Below are positions 18,411 through 27,324 of a DNA stretch of 64,000 nt, piece by piece. Made by a program: the position numbers and the translations under genes. The DNA comes from Bacteroidota bacterium. GTDB lineage: Bacteria; Bacteroidota; Bacteroidia; Chitinophagales; Chitinophagaceae. The notes beneath the pieces are model-generated. The model was not told where the DNA came from. It saw nothing but the letters and a program-made list of their open reading frames with translations, and made no database searches. Each line of letters starts with the position of its first letter. The stretch's first letter is position 1. The stretch spans positions 1-64,000 of the forward strand of contig JAUZOA010000012.1 of NCBI GenBank assembly GCA_030706685.1, in the 5' to 3' direction.

Positions 18411-19601
18411 TCATTGCCCTTTCAATTGCTTCGCCGGTGAATAATCTCCTGCATGGGTGCCCCAGCTTATATTAACGAGGTCGCGAACAGTCGTTGAATC
18501 CCCGGGCTTCAATGTTTCAAGATAATCTTTATACTTAACCGTTCTGCCCATACTCTGAACGACAACATTATTATTCTTCATGATGTACACAATAGTATAA
18601 CCGAAAAACTGGCGGGCTATTGAATCTTTATGCTGGATCGCCCCCTCATAAGGACTGCCACCATTACCGGCAATCACCTGGTAGGCTTTAGATGAATCGG
18701 GTTGTTTACGGTTATATTGGTGACTATGCGCCGATAAAATCGCTTCCACTTTATTCGAATCCATCACCGGCCATATACTTTTTACGACAGATGTATCCAT
18801 AGTGTCATCACCATCCGCTTCATATAATCCTTTATTCACTATTGCCGGTTTATGTCCAAGTAAAAAAATATGCTTTACCGCCGTATCCTTCCTGGCTGCG
18901 ATAATATCCGCGTTGATCCATGCAGCCGGCGCCATACCGATAACGCCAGCCGTGTCATAGGTATCCGTATTGATCAAAATAAAATGAGTATTGCCATAGG
19001 TGAAGGAATAGGTCATCCGGTTGTCCAGGCTGTCGGGGCCACCAACATGATTCAAGGGAATTTTGGCGGGTACAAACGAGTTCATTTCTTTGATCCATAC
19101 GGTTATTGCCTGGGAATTGGGCAGTTCCACATGGTTGCCCTTTTTGTCTTTGCCGGAATACAGCATCTCATGATTGCCGGGTATAGCAATCATTTGTATC
19201 CCCGAAGCCGGCAAAGGGGAGAATGTTGTATCAGCATACTGTTTTCTCCATGCTTTAAGCTCATCCTGCAATGTTTTTGTTTTCTGAGTCAGACCCAGCA
19301 CTTCATCCCCCAAAAAGAAGAAAAATACCGGTTTCGGATTCAACCCGCTTACTTCGGTGAAGGTTCGTTGCAGTTCAGGCACATTAGCAGTAGACGCATT
19401 GGTATTAGAGTCGTTGATGTCTTTGCCATCCACCCTGTTGCATCCCATAAAGACAAAACTGAATTGCACTGAATCAGGATTGACAATGATGCCCTGTGTA
19501 ACTATCCCGCTTGCCATGTCGGTTTTTGCCGGGGTATCATTGCAGACCGTCAAAGCAACAAATAAGACAACCGCTACCACAACAGATAATTTTAATCGCA
19601 T
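18411..19601 (-). CDS. Exported metallophosphoesterase
   Basis: 396 aa from the ATG at 19601, where a hydrophobic signal begins (MRLKLSVVVAVVLFVALTVC). The calcineurin-type metal-binding motifs are FVFMGCNRVDGKD (in place of the usual DxH), GNHEM and the C-terminal SAHSHQYN. The departure at the first motif may change metal use. Family members hydrolyse phosphomonoesters or diesters. It is 59 bases downstream of the monohaem lipoprotein gene on the same strand, a likely two-gene operon. Confidence 0.85.
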   Translation of the reverse strand: MRLKLSVVVAVVLFVALTVCNDTPAKTDMASGIVTQGIIVNPDSVQFSFVFMGCNRVDGKDINDSNTNASTANVPELQRTFTEVSGLNPKPVFFFFLGDEVLGLTQKTKTLQDELKAWRKQYADTTFSPLPASGIQMIAIPGNHEMLYSGKDKKGNHVELPNSQAITVWIKEMNSFVPAKIPLNHVGGPDSLDNRMTYSFTYGNTHFILINTDTYDTAGVIGMAPAAWINADIIAARKDTAVKHIFLLGHKPAIVNKGLYEADGDDTMDTSVVKSIWPVMDSNKVEAILSAHSHQYNRKQPDSSKAYQVIAGNGGSPYEGAIQHKDSIARQFFGYTIVYIMKNNNVVVQSMGRTVKYKDYLETLKPGDSTTVRDLVNISWGTHAGDYSPAKQLKGQ

Positions 19602-19660
19602 ATTATTTAATTGATTTTTTAGTGATAGACGCCTGTGATACGCCGGCGTCTTTCTCTTTA

Positions 19661-21082
19661 TTATTGCGCATTCAATGCAATCATATAACTGAAATCGGTA
19701 AAGATAGTATTTCCTCCTACGGCTACTGTAGCGCCGCCATGACAACTAATACAGCTGGCATTGGTCAGCATAAACGTTTCCAAAGTCGTATTACCCAGCA
19801 TAGCCGGTACATTCGGCGTATTGATAATGCCGGGGTCTCCAATCGTCCATTGGCTGCCGATCAGTTTGTAATTGGTCCATACGGTTCCTTTGAGTTTGTC
19901 ACGCCACAGCCGGTTCACCTGTTGCGTACGATAATAGATCGGGTATACTCTTTGGGCCTGTGTACCAAAGACCTTGTTATTACCGGCTTCTCCAAAAACA
20001 GAAACCGCGTAACGCTTTGCATAAGGAGCAGATGGATCAAATTTGTAATTATTATTATCGCCGGGAAGGAACGCGGCAGGGATACCTGGCATTAAACCAA
20101 GCGTGCTGGGATAATAAAATGACCAGGGGATTGTTGGGTGCTGGTCCATCTGCGCCTCCTGTATATTGTCCGGCGTATTATCAATATGTTCAAATGTGCT
20201 CCATATCCACTTCGTAAATTTGCCGGTCTTGCGGATGATGTGCATCCCTACGAGGCCTACTTTAGCTTTTATGGTGAAAGCCTTACCGGTTACGCTATTG
20301 CTGTCTGAAATAAAAATGATGGCATCTCTTGTATAATACCTGGACGGGTCATCTCCTTTGGAGGTATCCAAAATCCTCCACGAGGTTTTTATTTCCATAG
20401 AACCGGCGGAATTGTCTTTTGCGCTGCTGGCAGGCAATTGGAACTGTTTGTTGTTTTTTAAATAAAAAGCATTAATCCCGCTTTTTGTTTCCAGGTTATT
20501 GGTGATAATAAAATTAGTTTCAACAGGATTTGCTTTTATATCAAATACAGCAAAGTTCAGGTTCCGGTCAATCAGCGGCTTGGTATCCGCTTCCTGGAAA
20601 CCGCTCAAAGAATCCCGGTGATGATGGTTGCTTTTCGAAGTGAGATGAAAAAATTTCAGCTTACTATTTTTAGCATCTTTCAATTGGAGTATCATCTGAT
20701 CGCTGCCACCAAAAATTTCCGCGAAATCTGTATAATACTCCCATACCCGCAAAGCATCGGGATGATCGCCGATGCTTCCACTCATAGGGTTGCCCGCCGA
20801 ATCGGCCGGCCAGTTAAGCGCTACAAAAGTCTGCCAGCTAAAAATATCAAATGGAGGCTGTAAGTCGGGATCAAGATGGGCAGTGTAGCCGGCCTGGAAG
20901 GGTAAGTTTACATCATAAGGGAGCTGGGGGCAAAAATCATTGGGATGTGTGGTATCGGGGCAAAAGCTATTGGCTATAGGGTTCTCTCCCGGGCCGCCAG
21001 CCACATTTTTTGATTGCTTTACCTCGTTGCAGGCGAATATTATTGCGGCCAGCAACAGGCTGACGACGATGAATTTTTTCAT
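19661..21082 (-). CDS. Lipoprotein with a single CxxCH haem site
   Basis: 473 aa. The signal peptide ends in a lipobox-like IIFAC (Cys18). Near the C-terminus lies one c-type haem motif, CISCH (Cys444-His448). No full cytochrome c domain surrounds it; the rest is Trp/Tyr-rich and resembles a sugar- or cyanide-independent enzyme scaffold I cannot name. Upstream of the metallophosphoesterase on the same strand. It may be a periplasmic redox protein; the partner is not in view. Confidence 0.75.
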   Translation of the reverse strand: MKKFIVVSLLLAAIIFACNEVKQSKNVAGGPGENPIANSFCPDTTHPNDFCPQLPYDVNLPFQAGYTAHLDPDLQPPFDIFSWQTFVALNWPADSAGNPMSGSIGDHPDALRVWEYYTDFAEIFGGSDQMILQLKDAKNSKLKFFHLTSKSNHHHRDSLSGFQEADTKPLIDRNLNFAVFDIKANPVETNFIITNNLETKSGINAFYLKNNKQFQLPASSAKDNSAGSMEIKTSWRILDTSKGDDPSRYYTRDAIIFISDSNSVTGKAFTIKAKVGLVGMHIIRKTGKFTKWIWSTFEHIDNTPDNIQEAQMDQHPTIPWSFYYPSTLGLMPGIPAAFLPGDNNNYKFDPSAPYAKRYAVSVFGEAGNNKVFGTQAQRVYPIYYRTQQVNRLWRDKLKGTVWTNYKLIGSQWTIGDPGIINTPNVPAMLGNTTLETFMLTNASCISCHGGATVAVGGNTIFTDFSYMIALNAQ

Positions 21083-21327
21083 GTTGGTTAAGGTTTAACG
21101 TTTAAATACAAAATGAAAATGCACTGGCTAACGACACAGGCTAACGTACTCACAAGAGAAAATGAAATTCATGTAGGGTAAAAGATGCCGCGAAACTGAA
21201 CGTCAGCCTAAATGTAAGAAATTATTACCGAAACACTTTTCAGGAAGCAGGTAAGTAGGGTCAATTTGCAGATAGCCAGGATCTGCCTATTGGTAAAACT
21301 ATTTACTGTTTGGAAATTTCCTGTTGA

Positions 21328-21356
21328 TTGAATGTTTACCATATTATTTAACTTTA
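21328..21356 (+). promoter_or_regulatory. Bacteroidota-type promoter for the sulfotransferase gene
   Basis: TTG (21328-21330), 18-base spacer, TAACTTTA (21349-21356), one base off the TTG-N17-23-TAnnTTTG consensus. It lies 53 bases upstream of the ATG at 21410. Confidence 0.5.
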
Positions 21357-21409
21357 GAGGCCTGCCGTTTCTTTTGAGCGTTTCTTTTATCCAGTATTAA
21401 AAAAACAAT

Positions 21410-22396
21410 ATGAATGTCACCATACCGGTAGCTTTACAGAACTGGATACCTTATCAACTTTTTTTTGAAGAAGGAAAGGCTTTTGCCAGGTGGCTCTTTA
21501 TAGGCAATGAAAATTTTACGGAACCTTTTTTTGATGAAACCATTGCAAAATGCAAATGGACCGGCCACAATAGCCAGTCGTTGAAATGTATCAGCGACAT
21601 GGAGATTTTGCCTGAATGGTCGAAGGATATTGAAAGCGTTGAACCTTCCGCATTTATTTTTCATGTCTCAAGATGCGGCTCAACCCTCGCCTCTCAATTA
21701 CTGGCATTGAATCCTGCCCATATTGTTCTTTCAGAAGTGCCTTTTTTCGATGAATTACTCCGGTGGAAAAACAAAACTCCCGGGGCCAACGAAGAAGAGT
21801 TATTACGATTATTGCAATCAGCTATTACCTTCTATGCAGCTAAACGAAATGCGGACGCGGATCATCTATTCATAAAAACAGATAGCTGGCACATATTTTT
21901 TTACCCGCTGATCAGGAAATTGTACCCACGCACGCCTTTTATTTTACTATACCGAAGGCCGGATGAAGTGATCAGGTCGCAGCAAAAGAGAAGAGGTATG
22001 CAATCGGTACCCGGGCTGATAGAACCCGCGCTGTTTGGTTTTGATAAGAATGAGATACAAAATATTCCTTTAGATGAATATATGACCAAAGTGCTGGAAA
22101 AATATTTCGGAGCCTTTCTCCAGATACTTGGAAAAGATGCACTCGCATTCCCCATCAATTATAAACAAGGAGCCGTTGAAATGGTTAAAACAATTGCCAC
22201 CGTAACAAGCGCTTCTATCAGTGATAATGATATGGCAAAAATAAAACAGAGAGCTGCCTATCATGCTAAATACCCGGACCAGGCTTTTACGGAAGAGCCC
22301 ATTCAAACTACTATACCTCTTTATTGTAAAAAGGCATTTGAACTGTATGAAGCAGTGGAAAAGATAAGGAAGAGTATGCCGGGATATGCTGAATGA
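21410..22396 (+). CDS. Sulfotransferase-family protein
   Basis: 328 aa. The PAPS 5'-phosphosulfate loop is in HVSRCGSTLASQLL (residues about 84-97) and the 3'-phosphate-binding segment in LLYRRPDEVIRSQ. Enzymes of this type move sulfate from PAPS to hydroxyls of glycans, lipids or small molecules. The gene faces an APS-kinase-like gene, and the two overlap tail to tail by 86 bases, so donor synthesis and use may be linked. The acceptor is unknown. Confidence 0.85.
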   Translation: MNVTIPVALQNWIPYQLFFEEGKAFARWLFIGNENFTEPFFDETIAKCKWTGHNSQSLKCISDMEILPEWSKDIESVEPSAFIFHVSRCGSTLASQLLALNPAHIVLSEVPFFDELLRWKNKTPGANEEELLRLLQSAITFYAAKRNADADHLFIKTDSWHIFFYPLIRKLYPRTPFILLYRRPDEVIRSQQKRRGMQSVPGLIEPALFGFDKNEIQNIPLDEYMTKVLEKYFGAFLQILGKDALAFPINYKQGAVEMVKTIATVTSASISDNDMAKIKQRAAYHAKYPDQAFTEEPIQTTIPLYCKKAFELYEAVEKIRKSMPGYAE

Positions 22397-22901
22397 TAAA
22401 TTGATACAACTTTTGAGTAGATTGACCAACGGTTTCATTACCGGTATCTATAACGAGATCAGGAGAAAAGGGAGTTTCATAAATGTCATTTATACCGGTA
22501 AGATTAAAAATTTTATCCGGGTGGTCATCCGGCAACAAGGATCTCTTATAAAGTCCCTTTGTATCTCTTTTTGAAAGAATGCCTATATCGCATTTAATCC
22601 ATGCAGTCCTTGCCAAATATTTCTCCTTTAGCTCAAGCCGGACGAATTCAAATGGATTGATGGCAGCGATGATGGCGATCTTGCCCATGCATACGAAAGA
22701 ATGAGCGACTGCTCCCAGCCTTCGGATATTCTCACACCTGTCTTCCCTGGAGAAACCAAGATCTTTGCAAAGGGTCTTCCTGTATATATCCCCATCGATC
22801 ACTTCGACTTGCCGGTTGTCATTCTCCAATAATTGCTTTACCAGCCCGGCTAATGTGGTTTTGCCCGATCCTGAAAGCCCGGTTAACTGAATTATCATAG
22901 A
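22311..22901 (-). CDS. Adenylylsulfate (APS) kinase-like protein
   Basis: 196 aa from the ATG at 22901 (MIIQLTGLSGSGKTTLAG); an extension open to 23108 lacks family character. P-loop GLSGSGKT (7-14), then DGDIYRKTLCKDLGFSRED and ENIRR, the APS kinase signature, and KGLYKRS with LTGINDIYETP. The conserved serine of the ISP segment is Asn here (AAINPFEF). It would make PAPS from APS. The 3' end overlaps the sulfotransferase gene on the other strand by 86 bases. Could also be a relative acting on another nucleotide substrate. Confidence 0.75.
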   Translation of the reverse strand, partial: SMIIQLTGLSGSGKTTLAGLVKQLLENDNRQVEVIDGDIYRKTLCKDLGFSREDRCENIRRLGAVAHSFVCMGKIAIIAAINPFEFVRLELKEKYLARTAWIKCDIGILSKRDTKGLYKRSLLPDDHPDKIFNLTGINDIYETPFSPDLVIDTGNETVGQSTQKLYQFIIQHIPAYSSLSFPLLHTVQMPFYNKEV

Positions 22902-23104
22902 AAAATTTATGTTAGGAGCTAAAGCCCTGCCCGGTGAGGGTTTAATAACTCCTGCCTTAAGGTTTACGAGTATGGATAGAACAGGATAGTATGGACTTGC
23001 CTGCCCGGGCCGGGAAACGAATTTTTCCTTCAAACACGCGATCTTCACAAAATAAAACCCGTGTTTATCTATCCAATCCGGGTCATCCCTGTTCCCCTCC
23101 CTCC

Positions 23105-24415
23105 TCAATTGATAATCTCGCCTTCAAGATCATAATCATACGCTTTGGTAATTTTCACATGTACAAATTCGCCGATGGGTAATTTCGTAGCAGAATGAAT
23201 GATCACTTCATTATCCACTTCTACGCTGTCGAACTCGGTTCTTCCAAGATATCTTCCGGCTTCTTTTTTATCGATAATAACCTTATAAACCTTATTTACT
23301 TTTTCAGCATTCTTCTCATAACTTATCTCCTGCTGTACTTCCATGATCTCCTGTGCCCTTCTCTCCTTTTCCTCCGGCGACAGGTCATCTCTTAATGCAA
23401 AGCCACTGGTGCCTTCTTCATGCGAATAGGTAAAGATGCCGACACGATCAAATCGCTGAGCCTGCAAAAATGCCTTCAGCTCTTCCATATCATCTTCGGT
23501 TTCCCCGGGAAAACCTGCAATCAATGTTGTTCGCAAACAAATACCGGGGACCTTTTCCCTTACAGCCAAAAGTAATTCTTCCATTTCTTCCCGCGTAATC
23601 TGCCGCTTCATCGCCTTGAGCATATTATTGGCAGCATGCTGCAAAGGCATATCGAGATAGTTGCAGATATTTTCTCTTTCGCGCATTACATCCAGTATCT
23701 CCAGCGGAAATTTAGACGGGTAGGCATAATGCAGGCGTATCCATTCCAGGCCTTTTATATCAGCGAGACGATGCAGGAGATCAGGTAACATTCTTTTTTT
23801 ATAAATATCCAGGCCGTAATAAGTGAGTTCCTGCGCGATCAGCATTATTTCCTTGACCCCTTTTTTTACTAATCCCTCAGCTTCTTTTACCAGTTCCTCT
23901 ATTGGCTTGCTGATATGCTGGCCACGCATTAATGGGATAGCACAGAAGGCACAGGTTCGGTTGCAGCCTTCGGATATTTTCAGGTAAGCATAATGTCGCG
24001 GAGTTGCCAGCAGTCTTTCCCCCACTAATTCCGTCTTATAATCCGCTTCAAACTGTTTCAATATCAATGGAAGCTCCATCGTACCAAAATAGGCATCCAC
24101 TTCGGGTATCTCCGCTTCGAGGTTATTCTTATAGCGTTCACTGAGGCACCCGGTGACGTACACTTTATCCAGCTTGCCTTTTCTTTTCAATTCCACCTGC
24201 TCAAGAATGGTATTGACACTTTCTTCCTTCGCTTTTTCAATAAATCCGCAGGTATTTACCACTACTATATTATGGTCGTGCTTCTTATTTTCATGCACCA
24301 CGTCAATATCATTGGCCAGCAACTGGCCGCTCAGTACTTCACTGTCTACCATATTCTTGCTGCACCCGAGGGTGATGATATTGACCCTGTCTTTTTTTAG
24401 CGTTTTTGTTTTCAT
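23105..24415 (-). CDS. rimO: Ribosomal protein S12 methylthiotransferase RimO
   Basis: 436 aa, full length. The N-terminal MTTase domain has the three cluster cysteines (TLGCSKN, VNTCGF, VTGCLSE). The radical SAM CxxxCxxC is CNRTCAFC, followed by the TRAM domain ending VKITKAYDYDLEGEIIN. The enzyme adds a methylthio group to an aspartate of S12. RimO rather than MiaB is supported by the TLGCSKNMVDSE opening. Monocistronic; a TACCTTTG box lies 45 bases upstream. Confidence 0.95.
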   Translation of the reverse strand: MKTKTLKKDRVNIITLGCSKNMVDSEVLSGQLLANDIDVVHENKKHDHNIVVVNTCGFIEKAKEESVNTILEQVELKRKGKLDKVYVTGCLSERYKNNLEAEIPEVDAYFGTMELPLILKQFEADYKTELVGERLLATPRHYAYLKISEGCNRTCAFCAIPLMRGQHISKPIEELVKEAEGLVKKGVKEIMLIAQELTYYGLDIYKKRMLPDLLHRLADIKGLEWIRLHYAYPSKFPLEILDVMRERENICNYLDMPLQHAANNMLKAMKRQITREEMEELLLAVREKVPGICLRTTLIAGFPGETEDDMEELKAFLQAQRFDRVGIFTYSHEEGTSGFALRDDLSPEEKERRAQEIMEVQQEISYEKNAEKVNKVYKVIIDKKEAGRYLGRTEFDSVEVDNEVIIHSATKLPIGEFVHVKITKAYDYDLEGEIIN

Positions 24416-24459
24416 GTCTGTCCCCGCCGGGGCGGAAGTAACTGATCATTTAAAGCTGG

Positions 24460-24467
24460 CAAAGGTA
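24460..24467 (-). promoter_or_regulatory. TAnnTTTG -7 box upstream of rimO
   Basis: TACCTTTG on the minus strand. It lies 45 bases before the rimO start; the -33 TTG is not well placed, so only the -7 half is supported. Confidence 0.45.
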
Positions 24468-24548
24468 CTTATTAATGGCTGAAACACGCCGATGCAAAGC
24501 AGCATTTACTTTCGTCATTGATTTTTCCTATCTTTTAAAAAAAATAGT

Positions 24549-24920
24549 ATGAAAACCCTGCTTTTAGTAATCGCATTTGCACTTTTTGCTTACGCAGCTT
24601 CTGCACAAAAAGATTCCGCGAGGATAACAAAGCCTGTGACGATAAATAAGAATGTCAGCTCAAAAATTGCCGGGCCGGCCAGCCCGCAGGTAAATTCAGT
24701 AGGAACAACTATGAACCAGATAGACCTAAAGCTAAAGGAACTGGAAGCGCTTATTGACAAACTAAAAAGCCAGAAAGATGCTTTATCGGATATGAGCCAG
24801 GATGATCAATTGAGACTTCAACAGTTTATGGACAGGAGATCTAAAATGGAAACCACACTTTCCAATATCATGAAAAAATTCTCCGAAACCGCATCTTCCA
24901 TCACCCAGAATATAAAATAA
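24549..24920 (+). CDS. Small exported coiled-coil protein
   Basis: 123 aa. A signal peptide (MKTLLLVIAFALFAYAASAQ) is followed by a mostly helical mature part with heptad-like repeats, for example MNQIDLKLKELEALIDKLKS. No known domain is recognised. It is probably periplasmic and oligomeric. A palindromic repeat follows its stop codon. Confidence 0.7.
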   Translation: MKTLLLVIAFALFAYAASAQKDSARITKPVTINKNVSSKIAGPASPQVNSVGTTMNQIDLKLKELEALIDKLKSQKDALSDMSQDDQLRLQQFMDRRSKMETTLSNIMKKFSETASSITQNIK

Positions 24921-24950
24921 GCTATTCTTTTTCGAAAAACTCAGCTCCGG

Positions 24951-25047
24951 GTAATGTACCAGTTGGAAAATATGTTTCACGCAACGCAACGGAGCAATGT
25001 TCGCTGCGTCGCCAGACCGCTGCGAGAAACCAAACTGGTACACTACT
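24951..25047. repeat. Palindromic repeat, GTAGTGTAYCA-end family, copy 4
   Basis: Left end GTAATGTACCAGTTGG and right end, inverted, GTAGTGTACCAGTTTGG. The core holds CGCAACG/GCGTCGC words with partial self-complementarity. Fills most of the gap between 24920 and 25112. Confidence 0.6.
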
Positions 25048-25111
25048 CAGCCCCGGCCATGCCCGGAGCAACGTCATAGCAGGAATTGGTGTCATTCGGT
25101 AAACAATTGGC

Positions 25112-25399
25112 ATGAAAAAGCTATTCTTTTTACTAGTCATTTCCACGACATTGTTCGCGGCTTGTCATAAACAAAATAGCTGTACACAAGTGACAATCAC
25201 CCAATCCGGTATGCCGTGTTCCCAGTGGGGCATCCGGGTAAACAACCATACTTATCCCTCCAATTCGATACCCGTTTCTTTTCAACGGGAAGGCCTTGTA
25301 GTTTGCACCGAATACGAGTTATATGAAGATCCCAGAGCTTGTGCCTGTTGCGGCGGCACCTGGGCAAAAATTAATTCTATGAGGAACCGGGATGAATAA
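25112..25399 (+). CDS. Small cysteine-rich lipoprotein
   Basis: 95 aa. The signal peptide ends in lipobox FAAC (Cys18). The mature part has seven further cysteines, including ACACCGG near the C-terminus, suggesting disulfides or metal binding. No named family is recognised. It ends two bases before the convergent ftsY gene. Confidence 0.65.
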   Translation: MKKLFFLLVISTTLFAACHKQNSCTQVTITQSGMPCSQWGIRVNNHTYPSNSIPVSFQREGLVVCTEYELYEDPRACACCGGTWAKINSMRNRDE

Positions 25400-25401
25400 T
25401 A

Positions 25402-26367
25402 CTATGGTTTTTCCAGATTAAACAAGCTGTCAACGAATTCATGTTTGTCGAATACCAGGAGATCTTCCATCTTCTCTCCCACCCCGATAAACTTTACAGG
25501 GATTTTAAATTGGTTGGCGATCGCCAGTACCACGCCGCCTTTGGCTGTACCGTCTAATTTTGTAATCGCCAGCGCGGTTACATCCGTAGCTGCAGTGAAT
25601 TGTTTGGCCTGCTCCAGCGCATTCTGCCCCGTTGACCCATCTAATACCAGCAGCACTTCATGTGGCGCCCCGGGTACCACTTTCTGAATTACCCTTTTGA
25701 TCTTGCTGAGCTCTTCCATCAGGTGGGCTTTATTGTGCAAGCGGCCAGCCGTATCTATTAATACAATATCGCTTTGTTTGGAGACAGCGCTCGTAACTGT
25801 ATCAAAAGCCACAGCGGCAGGGTCTGAGCCCATATCCTGTTTTACGATTTGGACGCCTGCTCTTTCACTCCATATTGTCAACTGGTCCACAGCGGCGGCA
25901 CGAAAAGTATCCGCAGCGCCAAGCAAAACGCTCTTGCCCGCTGCTTTAAAATTATAAGCCAGTTTACCAATAGTAGTTGTCTTTCCCACACCATTGACAC
26001 CTACGACTAAAATGATATAAGGTTTATAAGGCAACTCGGAATGAAAGGCATAAGAATTTGATTCCTCTGCATCTACCAGCATTGCTTCAATTTCCTCCTG
26101 CAGCATCTTATTCAATTCTGATGCATTGAGGTATTTATCTTTCGAGACCCTTTTCTCTATTCTGCTGATGATCTTTACAGTTGTATCAATGCCTACATCG
26201 GCGCCTACCAATGCTTCTTCCAGTTGATCCAATACTTCTTCATCTACCGTACTCTTGCCGGCAATAGCCTTGGTTATTTTGGCAAAGAAACCTTCCTTGG
26301 TTTTTTGCAGGCCCTGGTCAAGACTTTGCTTTTCTTTTTTTCCGAATAGTTTGTTGAATAATCCCAT
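25402..26367 (-). CDS. ftsY: Signal recognition particle receptor FtsY
   Basis: 321 aa from the ATG at 26367 (MGLFNKLFGKKEKQ); the upstream extension is not family-like. The NG GTPase domain is complete: GVNGVGKTTTIGKL (P-loop), DTAGRLHNK, TKLDGTAKGG. It docks ribosome-SRP complexes at the membrane for insertion of membrane proteins. The A domain is short, as in many Bacteroidota. It is the last gene of the rpmB-rpmG-DUF4295-ftsY cluster, separated from DUF4295 by a terminator-like hairpin. Confidence 0.95.
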   Translation of the reverse strand: MGLFNKLFGKKEKQSLDQGLQKTKEGFFAKITKAIAGKSTVDEEVLDQLEEALVGADVGIDTTVKIISRIEKRVSKDKYLNASELNKMLQEEIEAMLVDAEESNSYAFHSELPYKPYIILVVGVNGVGKTTTIGKLAYNFKAAGKSVLLGAADTFRAAAVDQLTIWSERAGVQIVKQDMGSDPAAVAFDTVTSAVSKQSDIVLIDTAGRLHNKAHLMEELSKIKRVIQKVVPGAPHEVLLVLDGSTGQNALEQAKQFTAATDVTALAITKLDGTAKGGVVLAIANQFKIPVKFIGVGEKMEDLLVFDKHEFVDSLFNLEKP

Positions 26368-26404
26368 ACTTATCTCTGCCCCAGGCGGAGAATTATTAAA
26401 CTTC

Positions 26405-26452
26405 TCCCCTAAAAAGAAGTTCAAAATTTAATAATGAATGTTCAAAGCCCTT
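26405..26452. repeat. Inverted repeat CCCCTAAAA/TTTTAGGGG upstream of ftsY
   Basis: CCCCTAAAA (26406-26414 region) pairs with TTTTAGGGG (26450 region) around an AT-rich loop. Short palindromes of this word are common in the phylum. Confidence 0.35.
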
Positions 26453-26467
26453 TTAGGGGTTGGGGCC

Positions 26468-26498
26468 AAAAAAAGCTGCCCCGAAATCGTGACAGCTT
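26468..26498 (-). terminator. Terminator-like hairpin between DUF4295 gene and ftsY
   Basis: On the minus strand the stem is AAGCTG (26498-26493) pairing with CAGCTT (26478-26473), followed by a T-run (26474-26468). It could stop part of the ribosomal-gene transcript before ftsY. Confidence 0.5.
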
Positions 26499-26539
26499 AC
26501 AATATCTAATTATCGCCTTCAATAGGGACGAGAAATAAT

Positions 26540-26710
26540 TTATTTCTGGGCAAGGAATTCTTTTACCTTGTCCTTATGAACTATTTGTTCTTTGAAAGTA
26601 TAAGCGCCTGATTTGGGACTGCGAATAGCCTTGATCACTTTTGTATAGTTCTTGGAATCGGCTGCCTGTTTAGGGTCTTTCTTGATCGCGGTTTTAGCTG
26701 CTTTTGCCAT
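26540..26710 (-). CDS. DUF4295 small basic ribosome-associated protein (bL38 candidate)
   Basis: 56 aa, too short for the usual ORF cut-off. The translation starts MAKAAKTAIKKDPKQAADSK and ends KDKVKEFLAQK; it is very basic. Size, charge and position after rpmG match DUF4295, which is restricted to Bacteroidota. I recall that the Flavobacterium johnsoniae ribosome structure contains an extra protein named bL38, and DUF4295 is my candidate for it. It lies 69 bases downstream of rpmG. Confidence 0.85.
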   Translation of the reverse strand: MAKAAKTAIKKDPKQAADSKNYTKVIKAIRSPKSGAYTFKEQIVHKDKVKEFLAQK

Positions 26711-26779
26711 GACTTATATTTTGGAATTTGGAAATCGGGAAATTTTGGAATCACAACTTCCCAATTGAACTTTTCAAAA

Positions 26780-26962
26780 TTATTTTATCTCTTTATGCAT
26801 CGTCATCTTCTTCAGGATCGGGTTGTATTTTTTCAACTCCAATCTTTCAGGATTATTCTTTTTATTCTTTACCGTAATATAACGGCTGGTACCAGGCTTA
26901 CCGCTGGTCTTGTGCTCCGTGCATTCTAAAATTACCTGCACCCTGTTTCCTTTCTTTGCCAT
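26780..26962 (-). CDS. rpmG: 50S ribosomal protein L33
   Basis: 60 aa, full length ([20 protein letters not shown] opening, ending [10 protein letters not shown]). It contains the L33 signature [20 protein letters not shown] in the middle. The zinc-binding cysteines of the C+ form are absent except Cys14, so this is a C- form. Located 71 bases downstream of rpmB. Confidence 0.96.
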   Translation of the reverse strand: MAKKGNRVQVILECTEHKTSGKPGTSRYITVKNKKNNPERLELKKYNPILKKMTMHKEIK

Positions 26963-27033
26963 GTTAGACGTTTATGGTATTGAGTTTATAGTTTATCATT
27001 ACCTAAAAAAGATAAACCATAAGTTATAAACAA

Positions 27034-27270
27034 TTAAATATGCTGTCCTTTTGCCCTCAGTTCTTTTACCACAACAAAAAGTCCTCTTTTGTTAATGGTG
27101 CGCATTGCATCTGTCGTCAGCTTGAGGGTGATCCATTTATCTTCTTCGGCCAGGTAAAAACGCTTTTTCTGCAGGTTGGGCAGAAACCGACGCTTGGTCT
27201 TGATATTGGAGTGAGACACTTTATTCCCACCCACCGGAACTTTACCTGTAACCTGACATACTCTTGCCAT
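27034..27270 (-). CDS. rpmB: 50S ribosomal protein L28
   Basis: 78 aa from the ATG at 27270 ([20 protein letters not shown]), the family's normal start; an open extension of eight codons is not conserved. The signature [18 protein letters not shown] is present. First gene of the ribosomal operon, with a TACCTTTG box about 47 bases upstream. Confidence 0.96.
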   Translation of the reverse strand: MARVCQVTGKVPVGGNKVSHSNIKTKRRFLPNLQKKRFYLAEEDKWITLKLTTDAMRTINKRGLFVVVKELRAKGQHI

Positions 27271-27316
27271 AATGATTCGCTGTTTTAATGCCATCCCAAA
27301 ATATCAGGACGGGGCG

Positions 27317-27324
27317 CAAAGGTA
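27317..27324 (-). promoter_or_regulatory. TAnnTTTG -7 box of the rpmB operon
   Basis: TACCTTTG followed by GCGCCCCG on the minus strand, 47 bases upstream of rpmB. The -33 element is weak (T-rich only). Confidence 0.5.
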
